From: Erigeron canadensis
Taxonomy: Eukaryota; Streptophyta; Magnoliopsida; Asterales; Asteraceae
Direction: 5' to 3'
Assembly: GCF_010389155.1 (NCBI RefSeq)
Contig: NC_057765.1
Coordinates: forward strand, 8,184,001 to 8,248,000
DNA length: 64,000 nt
Part shown: positions 1-10,962 of the stretch, in pieces
How the letters are laid out: each line of letters starts with the position of its first letter
Position numbering within the stretch: position 1 is the stretch's first letter
Notes under the pieces: model-generated
The model's database searches: none
What the model was told of the DNA's origin: nothing
The model's input: the letters and a program-made list of their open reading frames with translations, nothing else
Translations under genes and position numbers: made by a program

Positions 1-1267
1 CCCATCCATTCTCTACAATTTATAGAGAATGGTGGTAATGAAATCGATTTCCACTTCTCGATTCCCATTCTCATTCTTCATTGCAACCAAACCTGAGAAG
101 TCTTTTCCATTGCTTTTCCACCCTTTCCATTCCATTATACAAAATACCTCCCGTAATATCTACATATTTTCTTTCCATTATTTCTTGCACTTTTTACTTC
201 CTATTAAAAGGAAACAATTAAAACAATATGCAATTCATAACGACATCAACCATTTTAGTCCATCGACCATATTGACATTCTCAACATAATCAATAGCCCC
301 AAAAATTAGGCAAAACTATGGCAAATGACAATTCAATAGGCTACAGGAAAATCATTGCACGCAAAGCAAATAAATATTCCAATTTGGAAAGCAATAAGCC
401 AATAACCCATAGTCCCATACTATATCTATACAATCTCTTTTTCACAACACCTATACACATTCAAAGTCATAAGGTAATCTAATTCATGTTTTCTCAATTT
501 CACTAGCCCCATTCTATATACCACTGCACCAAATGAACTTTTGTGTTTGGCTTATCAAATCATCAATTATTTTTAAAAACATAAATACTAATCATTTAAA
601 CAAAATTACATTCTACTTGGACAACCACTAAAGCCTGGGGCATATATGTATACCTTGAGATATTACATGGACCAGCATGACAAACAAACTAGATTACATT
701 CTATAACCAATGTTAACACTTAAGTTGTCACATACTTTCTGCATAACAAAAAGGACTTTTAGACAGCTTGACAAAAGGTTAGGAGGATTGAGAGTGCCAA
801 AGCCTCTAGACGAGTGTATGGTTTAAGTTTTGGCTGGTTTTGACCACACTGCTGGCTAAACTGGTATGTGTTGGCATGAAAAAAAATACAAATCAAATTG
901 GTTAGACCATTTGATTCGGCAGGATCTCGGTAGAAAAAAAGTATGATTCGGTTTCGCTTGTTTGTTAGGGGTTTCCGAAATTTGAAATGAGGCATGAAAG
1001 GCTTACGTTTGAAGAAAATAATATTGATTCCAGCCTATGCTATTCAAAAATAGGCAAAATGACCAACCATTAGGATACGAAAATCTGATGATTCATTATA
1101 CATCTATTCATATACATGTGGTTTGCTTGGCTGGAAATGACATGTTTCTTTTCATCAAATTAGTAATGGAACACAACAATTTTGCTTCAATTATTAGAAT
1201 TGTCAAGTTAATAATTCCCCAAACACACTACAATAACTTTAGCTTCTGTTTATTAGGACTATCCATG
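1..1267. other. intergenic, no gene recognised
   Basis: AT-rich sequence with only short, low-complexity open frames in several frames and no recognisable protein motif. A short hairpin-like repeat (attctct...agagaat) stands at the left edge and could be the end of a DNA element that starts outside the window. I see no RNA gene here. Confidence 0.5.
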
Positions 1268-1510
1268 TAAATAAGTAAGTAACTCTCAATGCCGTCTTCC
1301 ACGGATTTTGGATCCCAATACCGTCTTCGACAGTGTATGGAGGAGGTTGATATGTAGACAGCCTTACCCCTACCAAAGGCAGAGAGGTTACTTCCAGGGT
1401 CTACCATAGGTAGAAAAGGACCTCCAGCCTTGCTGGGCATGAGGATCGAACTCATGACCTCTGTTTCCAGAGACATAAGCTCCAACCACTGATCCAACCC
1501 AATGTGCACC
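1268..1510 (-). repeat. tRNA-derived SINE
   Basis: Read on the - strand, this unit starts with a tRNA-like head: an A box at 1482-1496 (tggatcagtggttgg) and, about 38 bases further, a B box at 1441-1459 containing gagttcgatcc. Internal polymerase III boxes at this spacing are the hallmark of plant SINEs. The body then reads away to a weak repetitive tail near 1268. It is somewhat more GC-rich than its flanks. It does not fold as a complete tRNA, so I do not call a tRNA gene. Confidence 0.6.
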
Positions 1511-1954
1511 TTGTAATTTTAGGCTATGCAACTTTTTATTTTATAAACATGAAAAATTATCTCAATAAATTCTATATCTTACATTAAAACATTACAACTA
1601 CAAGGACATAAAATTTTAGCTAAGGAATACTAAGTACATATACATAAGACATACCATGTGTATGAAAACCTATTTAATAACCAATTCCCTATGGCCAATA
1701 TAGCAATTAGTACCTAACACATGGTGTATGTGACATAACCAATTAACCATGCAGATAACCACAATTATAATTTGGAACGGATTCAATTTTCATTTGAAAA
1801 AATACCGAACATTCAGGGTATCGATGGTGTATCGCCTCTATAACACATTACGGACTTTAACATCTGACGTCTTATGGAACCTTAAGGAAGCTATCGAGTT
1901 ATATTTCCGAAAGGTCTTTTAGATACAAGAATAAAGCCTATTACCAGGTGAACC
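1511..1954. other. intergenic, nothing recognised
   Basis: AT-rich stretch without a plausible reading frame, tRNA, or clear repeat boundary. Confidence 0.4.
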
Positions 1955-2690
1955 ATAGTGGTATCATCATCATATAACCACATGAACCACAAATGAAGGG
2001 TGCATGTTTGAAACTTAATTGCCAAAGGCTCACTGCAAGAAAAATGTTAATTAGTGACGACTTTGCTTAGTTACGATTAAAATTTGGTCACTAATAACCT
2101 CAATTAGTTACCATTAAGAAAAAGTGGTCACTAAATTTGGCCACTAAACAAACTTAATGGCCAAAAAATTACATTTTTTCATCTCTAAACAAAATTAGTC
2201 ACGGACCTTTAGTGACGAAGAGTGACAAAAAGTGACCACTTAAAATTTGGTCACTAATTTATCATAATGACCAAATTTTCGTCACTAATTTTGTTTAGTG
2301 ACCAAATTTTGGTCATTATGATAAATTAGTTACCAAATTTTAAGTCGTCACTTTTCGTCACTAAAGGTCCGTGACTAATTTTGTTTAGAGACAAAAAATG
2401 TTATTTTTTGGCCACTAAATTTGTTTAGTGACCAAATTTAGTGACCACTTTTTCTTAATGGTAACTAAATGAAGATATTAGTGACCAAATTTTAGTCGTT
2501 ACTAAGTAAAGTCGTCACTAATCAACATTTTTCTTGTAGTGGTTGAAAGGCATACTTTAGGCAATTTTATTGGGAGATTTTCCTCCTGGAAGGTATTGAG
2601 GGTGATCGAGGGGATCTCTAGCGCGGACCCGGTTAAGACAACGTAAGCTAGATCTCCTGTTGCGAGCAAATGATCCACACTTTTTCAAAA
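1955..2690 (+). repeat. SINE copy interrupted by a CACTA element
   Basis: The block at 2570-2685 (for example ctctagcgcgg, ccggttaag and gagcaaatgatc) matches, in the opposite orientation, the 3' half of the SINE at 5420-5715. The weaker left part (about 1955-2030) lies on the other side of a complete CACTA element at 2031-2541, so the SINE appears to have been split by that insertion. The left boundary is a guess because the 5' head is diverged. Confidence 0.45.
2031..2541. mobile_element. non-autonomous CACTA element, near-perfect palindrome
   Basis: The 511-bp unit begins cactgcaagaaaaatgtt and ends with the reverse complement of cactacaagaaaaatgtt. These are canonical CACTA (En/Spm) terminal inverted repeats. 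The inverted repeat continues almost to the centre: the motif ggtcactaat and its complement recur many times, so the whole element folds as one hairpin. It has no coding capacity. The flanking triplets gct and gtt are only an imperfect 3-bp duplication. Such palindromes are frequent small-RNA sources in plants, which is inference here. Confidence 0.8.
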
Positions 2691-5419
2691 AATTTTTACC
2701 AGAAGATAAACTATATCATGTGATCCATGTATGAGATGGTGGGTTACCAGACATGAGTCATATAAGGTGTACATTTTAGGTACCAAAATGATACATGAAA
2801 CTAGAGAGTTTTCACCTATATACTTTTTTTTTTTTTTACAAAAATAAAGACTGTTTAACCAGGAGTACTATGGTATTGTGAAAGTAAAGGGGTGAATGTG
2901 TTAATTCTCAAACCTAATAGTGTGGTTCTACAGGACTACAACTCTACAGTCTATAGATAATGGAGCTGGAAAAATTTATTATCAAGACAAAACAGTTTTG
3001 CTAAGAAAAAACTAGACATGTTTATAGTTTTTGTCACGTCTATACTTGATTGTGATGGTCATCCCGTGAAAGCACAAATTACAATCATCTTATCACCAAA
3101 AATGTATTATTTATTTATTTATTTTTTGAAAAAAAAAATTGTTTATTTTGATTTTTTAGAAAACATTTATCTATGTTTTTTATATATGAAACTTAATGTA
3201 ACCTATATATATATATATATATATATATTATGTATGATTTGAACGTTGGTAACTTGGTATATACACACACCAAGTACTGGTATGCTTTTCAACCAAATAA
3301 AAGTATGTCACACTAATACTTGATAAAAGATGTCAAAGGAGTTTAATTTTTTGGGAAGCGATATTTTTAAAATAAAATTTTAACCATTTACACTATTGTA
3401 GACGGCTAAAACTTGTTATTCTGTATATGAATATCACTCCTCTATTTTTATTGTTATTATTTTTAAAGAGTTCAAATGATAAATACTAAATGATTGGGAT
3501 AGTTGTAAAATCTCACCAAAAATCGAAATTCAGATGAGACAACATATATGCATTAAATGGTTTTGCCAAAAGATGCCAATTGTACTTGCCAGATTTTAAC
3601 TTGCCATCGGCATATCTATGCTGATTTTGTTTGCCAAATGATATGGCCAGTTTTATTGCATGTCAATAATCGTTACCGAATGAATATGATGCCTGCCTCT
3701 TCGTTCTTAAATGAAATTAAATTTGCAAGTTGAGACATAAATATATCGTGGCTAGACTATAAACCAATTTTACTATAGAGAAAAAAAAAGGTGATTATAT
3801 ATGAATTGAAATTTTGATTGAGTTGAGATTTTTTGGAGTTGAAGCTCTAGGTCAAACTTAAAATTCGAGCTTGAAATAAGTTCGAACACAATATGCTAAA
3901 TTGATCCTCATGGTATATATTATCCTATGTTATTAATGGTTTTCAGGCGTTTAAGCTATTTTAACTTTCAAGAAATGTAGACTTTTTTATATTTGTTTCT
4001 TTTCTTTTTGTTTTAAAGTTCTTCACTTTATTGCATTTTCTATATGCACCTTTTGTTTTCAATTTGTTGAACCTTCACTATCAAAATACAATTAATCACT
4101 ATCAAACAAATTCAGTTAAACGTTTTTATCATTCTAGATATTTTGATCTACATAGCACATATATGAAATTTTATAACATACATGCACTCAAATGTCTTTT
4201 TTACTTTTCTTTCTTTAATATATAAAGATGATAGCTTTTCTATATCGTCAATTATGAAACTACAAACCCCCGACCTCTTTGTGCATAAAGAAGAAAGTTT
4301 TATGGCAACTTAAAATCTTAAATAGACCCTTAAACTTGTAGCTGTAATTCAATGGTATTCATTTATAAGCCAAATTTCCAGTTTTAATTTTATAAAATTT
4401 TAGCAACCGTTTTTTAGACATGCATAATTTGTAAGGTATGCTGGCCGGTGCTTGGTCCCTCTTAATCGTCCAATTTCTCCCTTGTAAGATCACCCGAGAT
4501 AAGACCTTTGAACATATATGTTGTAATTAGGCCTCCTTATTTTAAATTCCTGACTCTGTTTCTATTCTAATGTTTAAAAGACCTTATTATGATCATTCAA
4601 AAAGACCAAACAATATTTTTCATTGTAAGTTAAAGGTTTAATTAATTATCTGTTGACATCATTTGTCATGAAATTTTTTTCTTTTATTTTAAAATTTTAA
4701 TTATTCACATTGCTCTTGACCAAAGAGTACTCTTTAGTTGTCATGAATTTAGTAGTGGGAAGAGTCGGTGAAACCTTATTTATATGAATGATTCATGCCA
4801 AATGGTAATTTTGTTATAAGTTCACATCTGAATAAATGTATCATTTAAGGGAAGATATAATAGTAATATACAAATTGACAAAACTCTATCTTGTATAATC
4901 TTTGTTCCGGTATATCCTCTTATTGTATGTATACTCATGGATTTAGCTAGGATGTGGGACTTTAAACCTTGACTTATAATACTTATATCGAGATGTGAAA
5001 TACAAACATTAAATAGTACTCGTACTACTACTCGTACATATATAGTTTTCTTTAACATGTAACTATATTTACTTACATAAACACTTTATTTGTCGATCGT
5101 CTAAATTAAAATGTTTGTGGAATAACTATATACGTACATTATTAGAACTCTAAAACTATAAACAAAACAAAAGAAACACTACAAGACAATATCAATGTAA
5201 CCAAAACTGCAAACGAAAGATCAACTAATTGGTTTTGGTTTATTTATTTGGATTAACAATTCAAAGAAGTTACTGGACGTAGACCTAAATTAAGTCCGAT
5301 ATACAATCTTAAACTACAATACGTACAATGAAATGATATACCTAACTACAAGAACAAAGAATTTAATACGAGTACTATATAAAAACTTTCAAGCTATGTA
5401 CCATCTCTAACATATATCT
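2691..5419. other. intergenic, no gene recognised
   Basis: Very AT-rich. It holds homopolymer T runs and an (AT)n microsatellite near 3203-3229. Open frames are short and low-complexity, and I recognise no conserved motif, RNA gene or clean transposon end. Confidence 0.45.
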
Positions 5420-5715
5420 TTTTTTAAAAGTATAGATCATTTGCTTGCAACAGGGGATTTAGTTTACATTGGCTTAACCGGATCCGCGCTAGAGAGCCCC
5501 CTCATCCTCAATACCTAGTATGATGGGAAAACTCCCAATTAAACCGTCCGAAGACATAACATTTAATTGAGATAAAACCATGTCCCTCTGCAGGACTCAA
5601 ACCTGCTTCACTGGAGGATTTTATTTGTGAAATTCCTTTAAATGTACTTCCCAGGTCTCGAACTTGAGACATCCAACATGTAAAGCTGGTGCTCAACCAT
5701 TGAGCTATAGTAAGA
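5420..5715 (-). repeat. tRNA-derived SINE
   Basis: On the - strand the unit opens with a tRNA-like head: an A box at 5690-5708 (tagctcaatggttgagca) and a B box at 5651-5670 containing aagttcgagacc. The 3' body contains ctctagcgcggatccgg, shared with the interrupted copy at 2570-2685, which identifies a family with at least two members in this window. The tail runs into an A-rich tract (plus-strand t-run near 5420). Confidence 0.65.
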
Positions 5716-6502
5716 AGTACTCTCTAACATATTCTAATTCTAAACCACAAACACGATCTAATTAATTACATATATATAAACATTTAACATTATCCCATGC
5801 TCACCGAGTAATTACAAGCCAATGAGAATTAAAATCGATTCTTATAACACTCAAATCCAAAAGTGGTCCAATATAATTTTTAAGGAGGTTCCTAATTATA
5901 ATTATAATCTAATAATAACCCACAAACATTATCTAATCAAATATGTCCAGTATAACTTAAATATTATCACATGCAATTGAAAATTGTTTTATCTTTAGAG
6001 TGAGAGGTTAAGATTCGATCTTCAGTTTATACTAAATGGCATGGGAGCTCAAATTTAACTTCTTTATCTAATGTAACGACGGTCACACAGTATCGTCTCA
6101 ATGTCTCATCTCTCCATATACTTCGTAAAAATCTGAGGTATAAACGGTTTTTACTTTTTTTTTTTTTTTTATTCTAAATAACGTACTGTTATAGATATTT
6201 CATTACACAAGTATAGAACCGCCACACTTATTATATAATTGATACCACACCAATCATTAAATTAAACTATAACATTAATTTAACGTATTATATAATCATG
6301 CAAGTCCAAATTCCAAATCCTTAAACGTTAGTTGTCAGTATGGTATAAGAAATGTGAACTTTACACTTGACACTAGATATCCAAATTCTTGTCACGAGAC
6401 TCCATACACACTATCCATCTAGCACTTTTAATGAGTTTCCATACCCCACTCTACCACCCTATCCTACTCACCAGCTCATGCCTTTCCTCCAACCATCTCT
6501 TC
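5716..6502. other. upstream region of the phospholipase gene
   Basis: AT-rich intergenic DNA with a long T run at 6152-6170. A degenerate B-box-like string (gattcgatctt) at about 6012 hints at another SINE, but no A box is correctly spaced. From about 6420 the sequence becomes C-rich and pyrimidine-biased, as is common just upstream of plant transcription starts. Confidence 0.4.
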
Positions 6503-6510
6503 CTATAAGT
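6503..6510 (+). promoter_or_regulatory. candidate TATA box of the phospholipase gene
   Basis: The string ctataagt lies 58-65 bases before the ATG at 6568, in a pyrimidine-rich context. Position and sequence fit a plant TATA box with a short 5' leader. No transcript evidence is available. Confidence 0.35.
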
Positions 6511-6567
6511 TAGAGCTTTTTTGCAAAACCAAGCTTCACATTTCAGATTGTTATTTTGCTTTTTTCA

Positions 6568-9500
6568 ATGGCTTTGGCTTCATACTTTTTTCTTTTCATT
6601 TCAATTCTCACTTTTCATTATTCATCTATTTCCCTTTTTGCTCTTAAAGTTCATCTTGGTGGTGATACAGGCCTCAATTTGGTAAGTTTCATTTTTATTA
6701 ACTATCTAGCATTCTATTATTCAATTGACCATCACTAAGGTGGTCTAATGTTAAGACAAGTCCAATGGGCCAATTTCAATTAGGGGATTGGTCATAAAGT
6801 AGTAAAAGTACTGTCCCTTTTTAAGAGTTTATTATTTAGAGGTCATGATTTCAAAGCTTATGGTATGCATTAACTTTGGTGAATTACTAACTCATTTATT
6901 TACAATTAACATCTACTACTTTTTTTAAAATAAAATAAGACAATTCTAATGTTTAAATGAAAGGTCTCAAAAGAGAACTTAATTCGAACCTCATTGTAAA
7001 CATCTTGAGCTGACTTGGAAAAAAAAATCTAGAATATATTGTTACCAGTATTTTGTCCTCCTACATCTGAGCCAAAGACTGTCATTTCTCAAAAGACCTT
7101 TTAATTGAGTGTGTTCAATTATATTTACTTTTTAACACTTACATAGTTTCTTCAATTTTGAATATTTAGTCTAAAGTATGCAGCAAAACATGTGAATCTT
7201 CCTTTTGCAAAGGTATACTCGGATGAGATTTTTTTCAATAGACTTTATTTTCTTTAATAACAAATTTTAGTTAAAACATGAAGTAAATATAAATGTATAT
7301 ATTTATATATATTGACAGTGCCACCATTGTTGAGGTATGGAAAGTATTGTGGGATATTATACAGTGGATGTCCAGGAGAGAAACCATGTGATGAACTTGA
7401 TGCATGTTGTATGAAGCATGATGCCTGCATTTCAGCCAACAATAGTGAGTAGTATTATTTTCTACCAAACTGTCACGTTCTTGTTATTATTTTATTTTTA
7501 AAGGAATATCAAAAATTCTTTATTTTAAACCGTCAAACATATTTCATATTATTATGCAAAACAACATTCCTTTAAATGGTGAATAAAATTTACAAATTGA
7601 CTAGATTTTCTTTTGGCGGCTAAAAAGTCTTCAATGTGTAGCATCTTATATCAAACATGGTAGAATATATTTGATACCTATTTATTTAAATGATAGTTAT
7701 ACTTATATTATTAATTTTTTTAGATTACCAGTTTTGACTAATTAAAAACTCATACAATAAAGAAATTAATGATAAATTAAATACCAATTTATAAGTTACA
7801 GGTTCTAATTGAATGATAACTATTTTATAAAAGATACTTATTATCATATTTTATCATAACAAAAATAAATAAAAGATGTTAAAAAATTGTGATGTTTTAA
7901 TTTTTAATTTTTTTTTTATTATTATAGACATCATATGCATTTGGTAATATCTTTATTTATATATCATAGAATATTAACGATATAAAACTAAATAATTGTA
8001 ACCATTATTTATTATATTATATGATAAAAAAAAACTATAAAAAGTTATAATATAAAAGGTTGAAAAAAAGTAATTTTTGGAAAATTAAAAAGTTTATTTT
8101 TTTTACATAATCATATTATTGAAATAATTCTTTTCTATAATTATAAAGTGTAAGAATTACTTTCATAACTAATGACCATATGTAAATTTATTAAATTAAA
8201 ATTAAATATAAAAAATAAAAAAAAGTATATGATATTATCATTTTGATTTAATAACTTCAATTAAAACTTGAATTTTATTTAACGGACCAAATTTTTTCGG
8301 ATTGTAAATTAAAAGTCGTACAGTTATAAAAGTTGTATTTAAAAGAATATGAAATTAAAGATTAAAAAAAAAAAAAAAAGAAGGAAAAGATATCCAAAAG
8401 AATACTAATTAGTTATAGATGTTTAAAGTAGTCAACCATAAATGTTCCCCATATAAGAGTTTGACATTTACCCTTAAATATTCATCCACTGTAAGAATTT
8501 TCGTTTTCATAAAGTCACATATGTCTAGTCATTCAATTATCTAGATTCGCAAGTTGTACAATATTGAAAAACACCGTTTTATAAAATATGAAACATTTTG
8601 TCACTTTTGTCACAAATTGTTAATTTGTGCACTTCTTACCATAAAGGAAACTATAAAGTTCATCATACGTTTTATTATTGAATTGAACCTAACTAGTAAC
8701 TATTGTGTAGAATTAAGTGCCCGACTGATTTATATTCTTTAAAAAATACATGCAACTGTGTACAAATGCTTGCTGTCTTAGAAAGGTAAAAAAAAAAACT
8801 CATAATACTATGTATGTAGTGGGAATATTATTATACCGAAAAATAGTAGCTGAACAAAAACTGAAACTGGCATGTCATTTTAACATTTGGTTTTGGTTTT
8901 TGCACTTGGTGCATGAGTTTTGTAAAAGTCAATTTTTTTTAAGGATTTCTGATTATTTTAGCAACTTTTATTTTCAATTCAGCTGCATGCAGAGTATGTA
9001 TTTATAAGTTTTTTTTTTAATTATATTTTTCAAAAAGTTAAAGTTAGTCATATTGATCAGTATCTCAATATCTTATACTTTTAACTTATAACATCAATAA
9101 AGAATACCTCATTTTATAAAATTTTGTTTTTGCAATATATGGATTGATTGGACATGTAATTCGTAGTTTTACTTTTTTTTTTTAAGGGAAAGTTTAATTC
9201 GTAGTTTTACGTACCACATGATAAAGAAGAATCAAAACGTATACGTTTTTTAGCACGCCAATTTACATGATATAAAGTTTGTTACATGTACTGTGTAGAC
9301 ATCAACTCATGCAATAATTGCTTATTGTGTTTATGCTAAATTATTATTATTATTATTTTTCTTGAAAAGTAAGTAATTATCCTAAAATATCTATGGTGTG
9401 CATTTAATATATGAGATACAATATCCATGGTCTATTTTTTGTATTTCTATTTTTAAAAAAGCAAACTATTTTTAAATTAAAAATCTTGGTATCAAACAAG

Positions 9501-10895
9501 TACTTGACAACCAAAAGAAAAGAGTACAAAACAAATACAATTACATTAACTAGGAAAAATTAGGACTACAAAATCTTGGTAACTTTGAGCTTGAACTACG
9601 GGAAATGTAAACTGAGTGGAAAACTCACGCCATATATGAAAGCAAGACATGAGAAAAACCCCGCCCACAAAGACCGAGTCACCACCCAAGAGATGAACAC
9701 GAATCACACAAAAAAAAGAGGATTTTGAAACTATTTGTTGCTCAAAGCATGAATCTTGCGACATCTACTGGAAATCCACATATATGATTGAGTTACCACG
9801 AGATCAAACAGTAAGTTCGAAATTCTTATTACCATTAGAAAAGATCTTTGTTTCGATGTTTCTAAATTACCCAAATCGAACAAGAAAATATAGCCTCAAT
9901 GCAAGATTTCTTTATAGAGTTAACTTGCGCAACCATCAACAACTTGAATTTAAATATCGTCAAGTTAAAAAAATAATAATAAAAGATAAAGTTAAAATTG
10001 ATTTGAATTTTCTTTGCTCGATCCGTTTTTCTACAACTTCCAATAATTCCAAAACAAATAATTTACTTCAAGTTGTTAGCGAAATGAAACATCTCTGTCC
10101 TGATGTATAAGTTTATCCTACAAGTATCCATGTACCCATTTTTATATAGTGGATCGATAGAAAAAATTGGTATTAACAATGTATTTTTAATCAATTGAGA
10201 CCTATATATGCAAGACAATTCCATTATTTTGACAATGAAGACTTACCAAATATACAATAAATAAATCTACCAGACTCGTTTTTATTGAGGGCTGGTGGTT
10301 CAGATATTAATGTCTCTGCTCACTTTTCTCCATTTAGGCATTTATTTATTGAATATTAGTGCTCAGGTCTGTTTAATGGATGTGTAGCCTCAATATATAT
10401 TAATCAAAGCTATAAAATTAGAATTCAAGTATATTAAATACCTATGACCAATATCATGATTTAATTAATACGAAAACTAAAGAAGGAAACATATGAAAAT
10501 TAACTCCATATAATTATTGATTCCAGATTATCTTTTTTTTTTTCCAACTTTAGTTAAATAAAAAATTTGCATTTTGTTATATCTAAACTTACTATAAACA
10601 CAAACAATAATTTTAGACTAAACGATTTAGAGTTAAACTTAACAAAAAAGGGAAACAAAATGTGTACAATATATAATTTGAAAAATACATATCAATTTAT
10701 CAACAAAGACCATCTCGAATGTTTTGATTTTTTTTCCGGGTTGTTCCAATCCGAAACAGTCCATACATACACAACACGGAGTCGTAGATGATGGTTAACA
10801 TGTGTTGGCTTAAGATCTTCAAGATGAACTAATGTGGTCTTATTTTTTGTTGTTGAAGAAGAAGCCATAATGAACAACAAACTAAATTAAAAGAC

Positions 10896-10962
<67 letters not shown>

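Noticed and set aside
1228..1509. 93-codon - strand frame
   Set aside because: It coincides with the SINE; SINEs do not encode proteins.
1441..1510. tRNA-like boxes at 1441-1496 and 5651-5708
   Set aside because: A and B boxes belong to SINE heads; no acceptor stem or anticodon arm of a functional tRNA could be drawn.
5985..6175. Possible further SINE with gattcgatctt
   Set aside because: A B-box-like string is present, but no A box lies at the right distance and no second copy was found here.
9784..10110. 108-codon + strand frame in phospholipase intron 3
   Set aside because: Low-complexity, K/N-rich composition, no motif and no splice or promoter context. Left unannotated as a gene.
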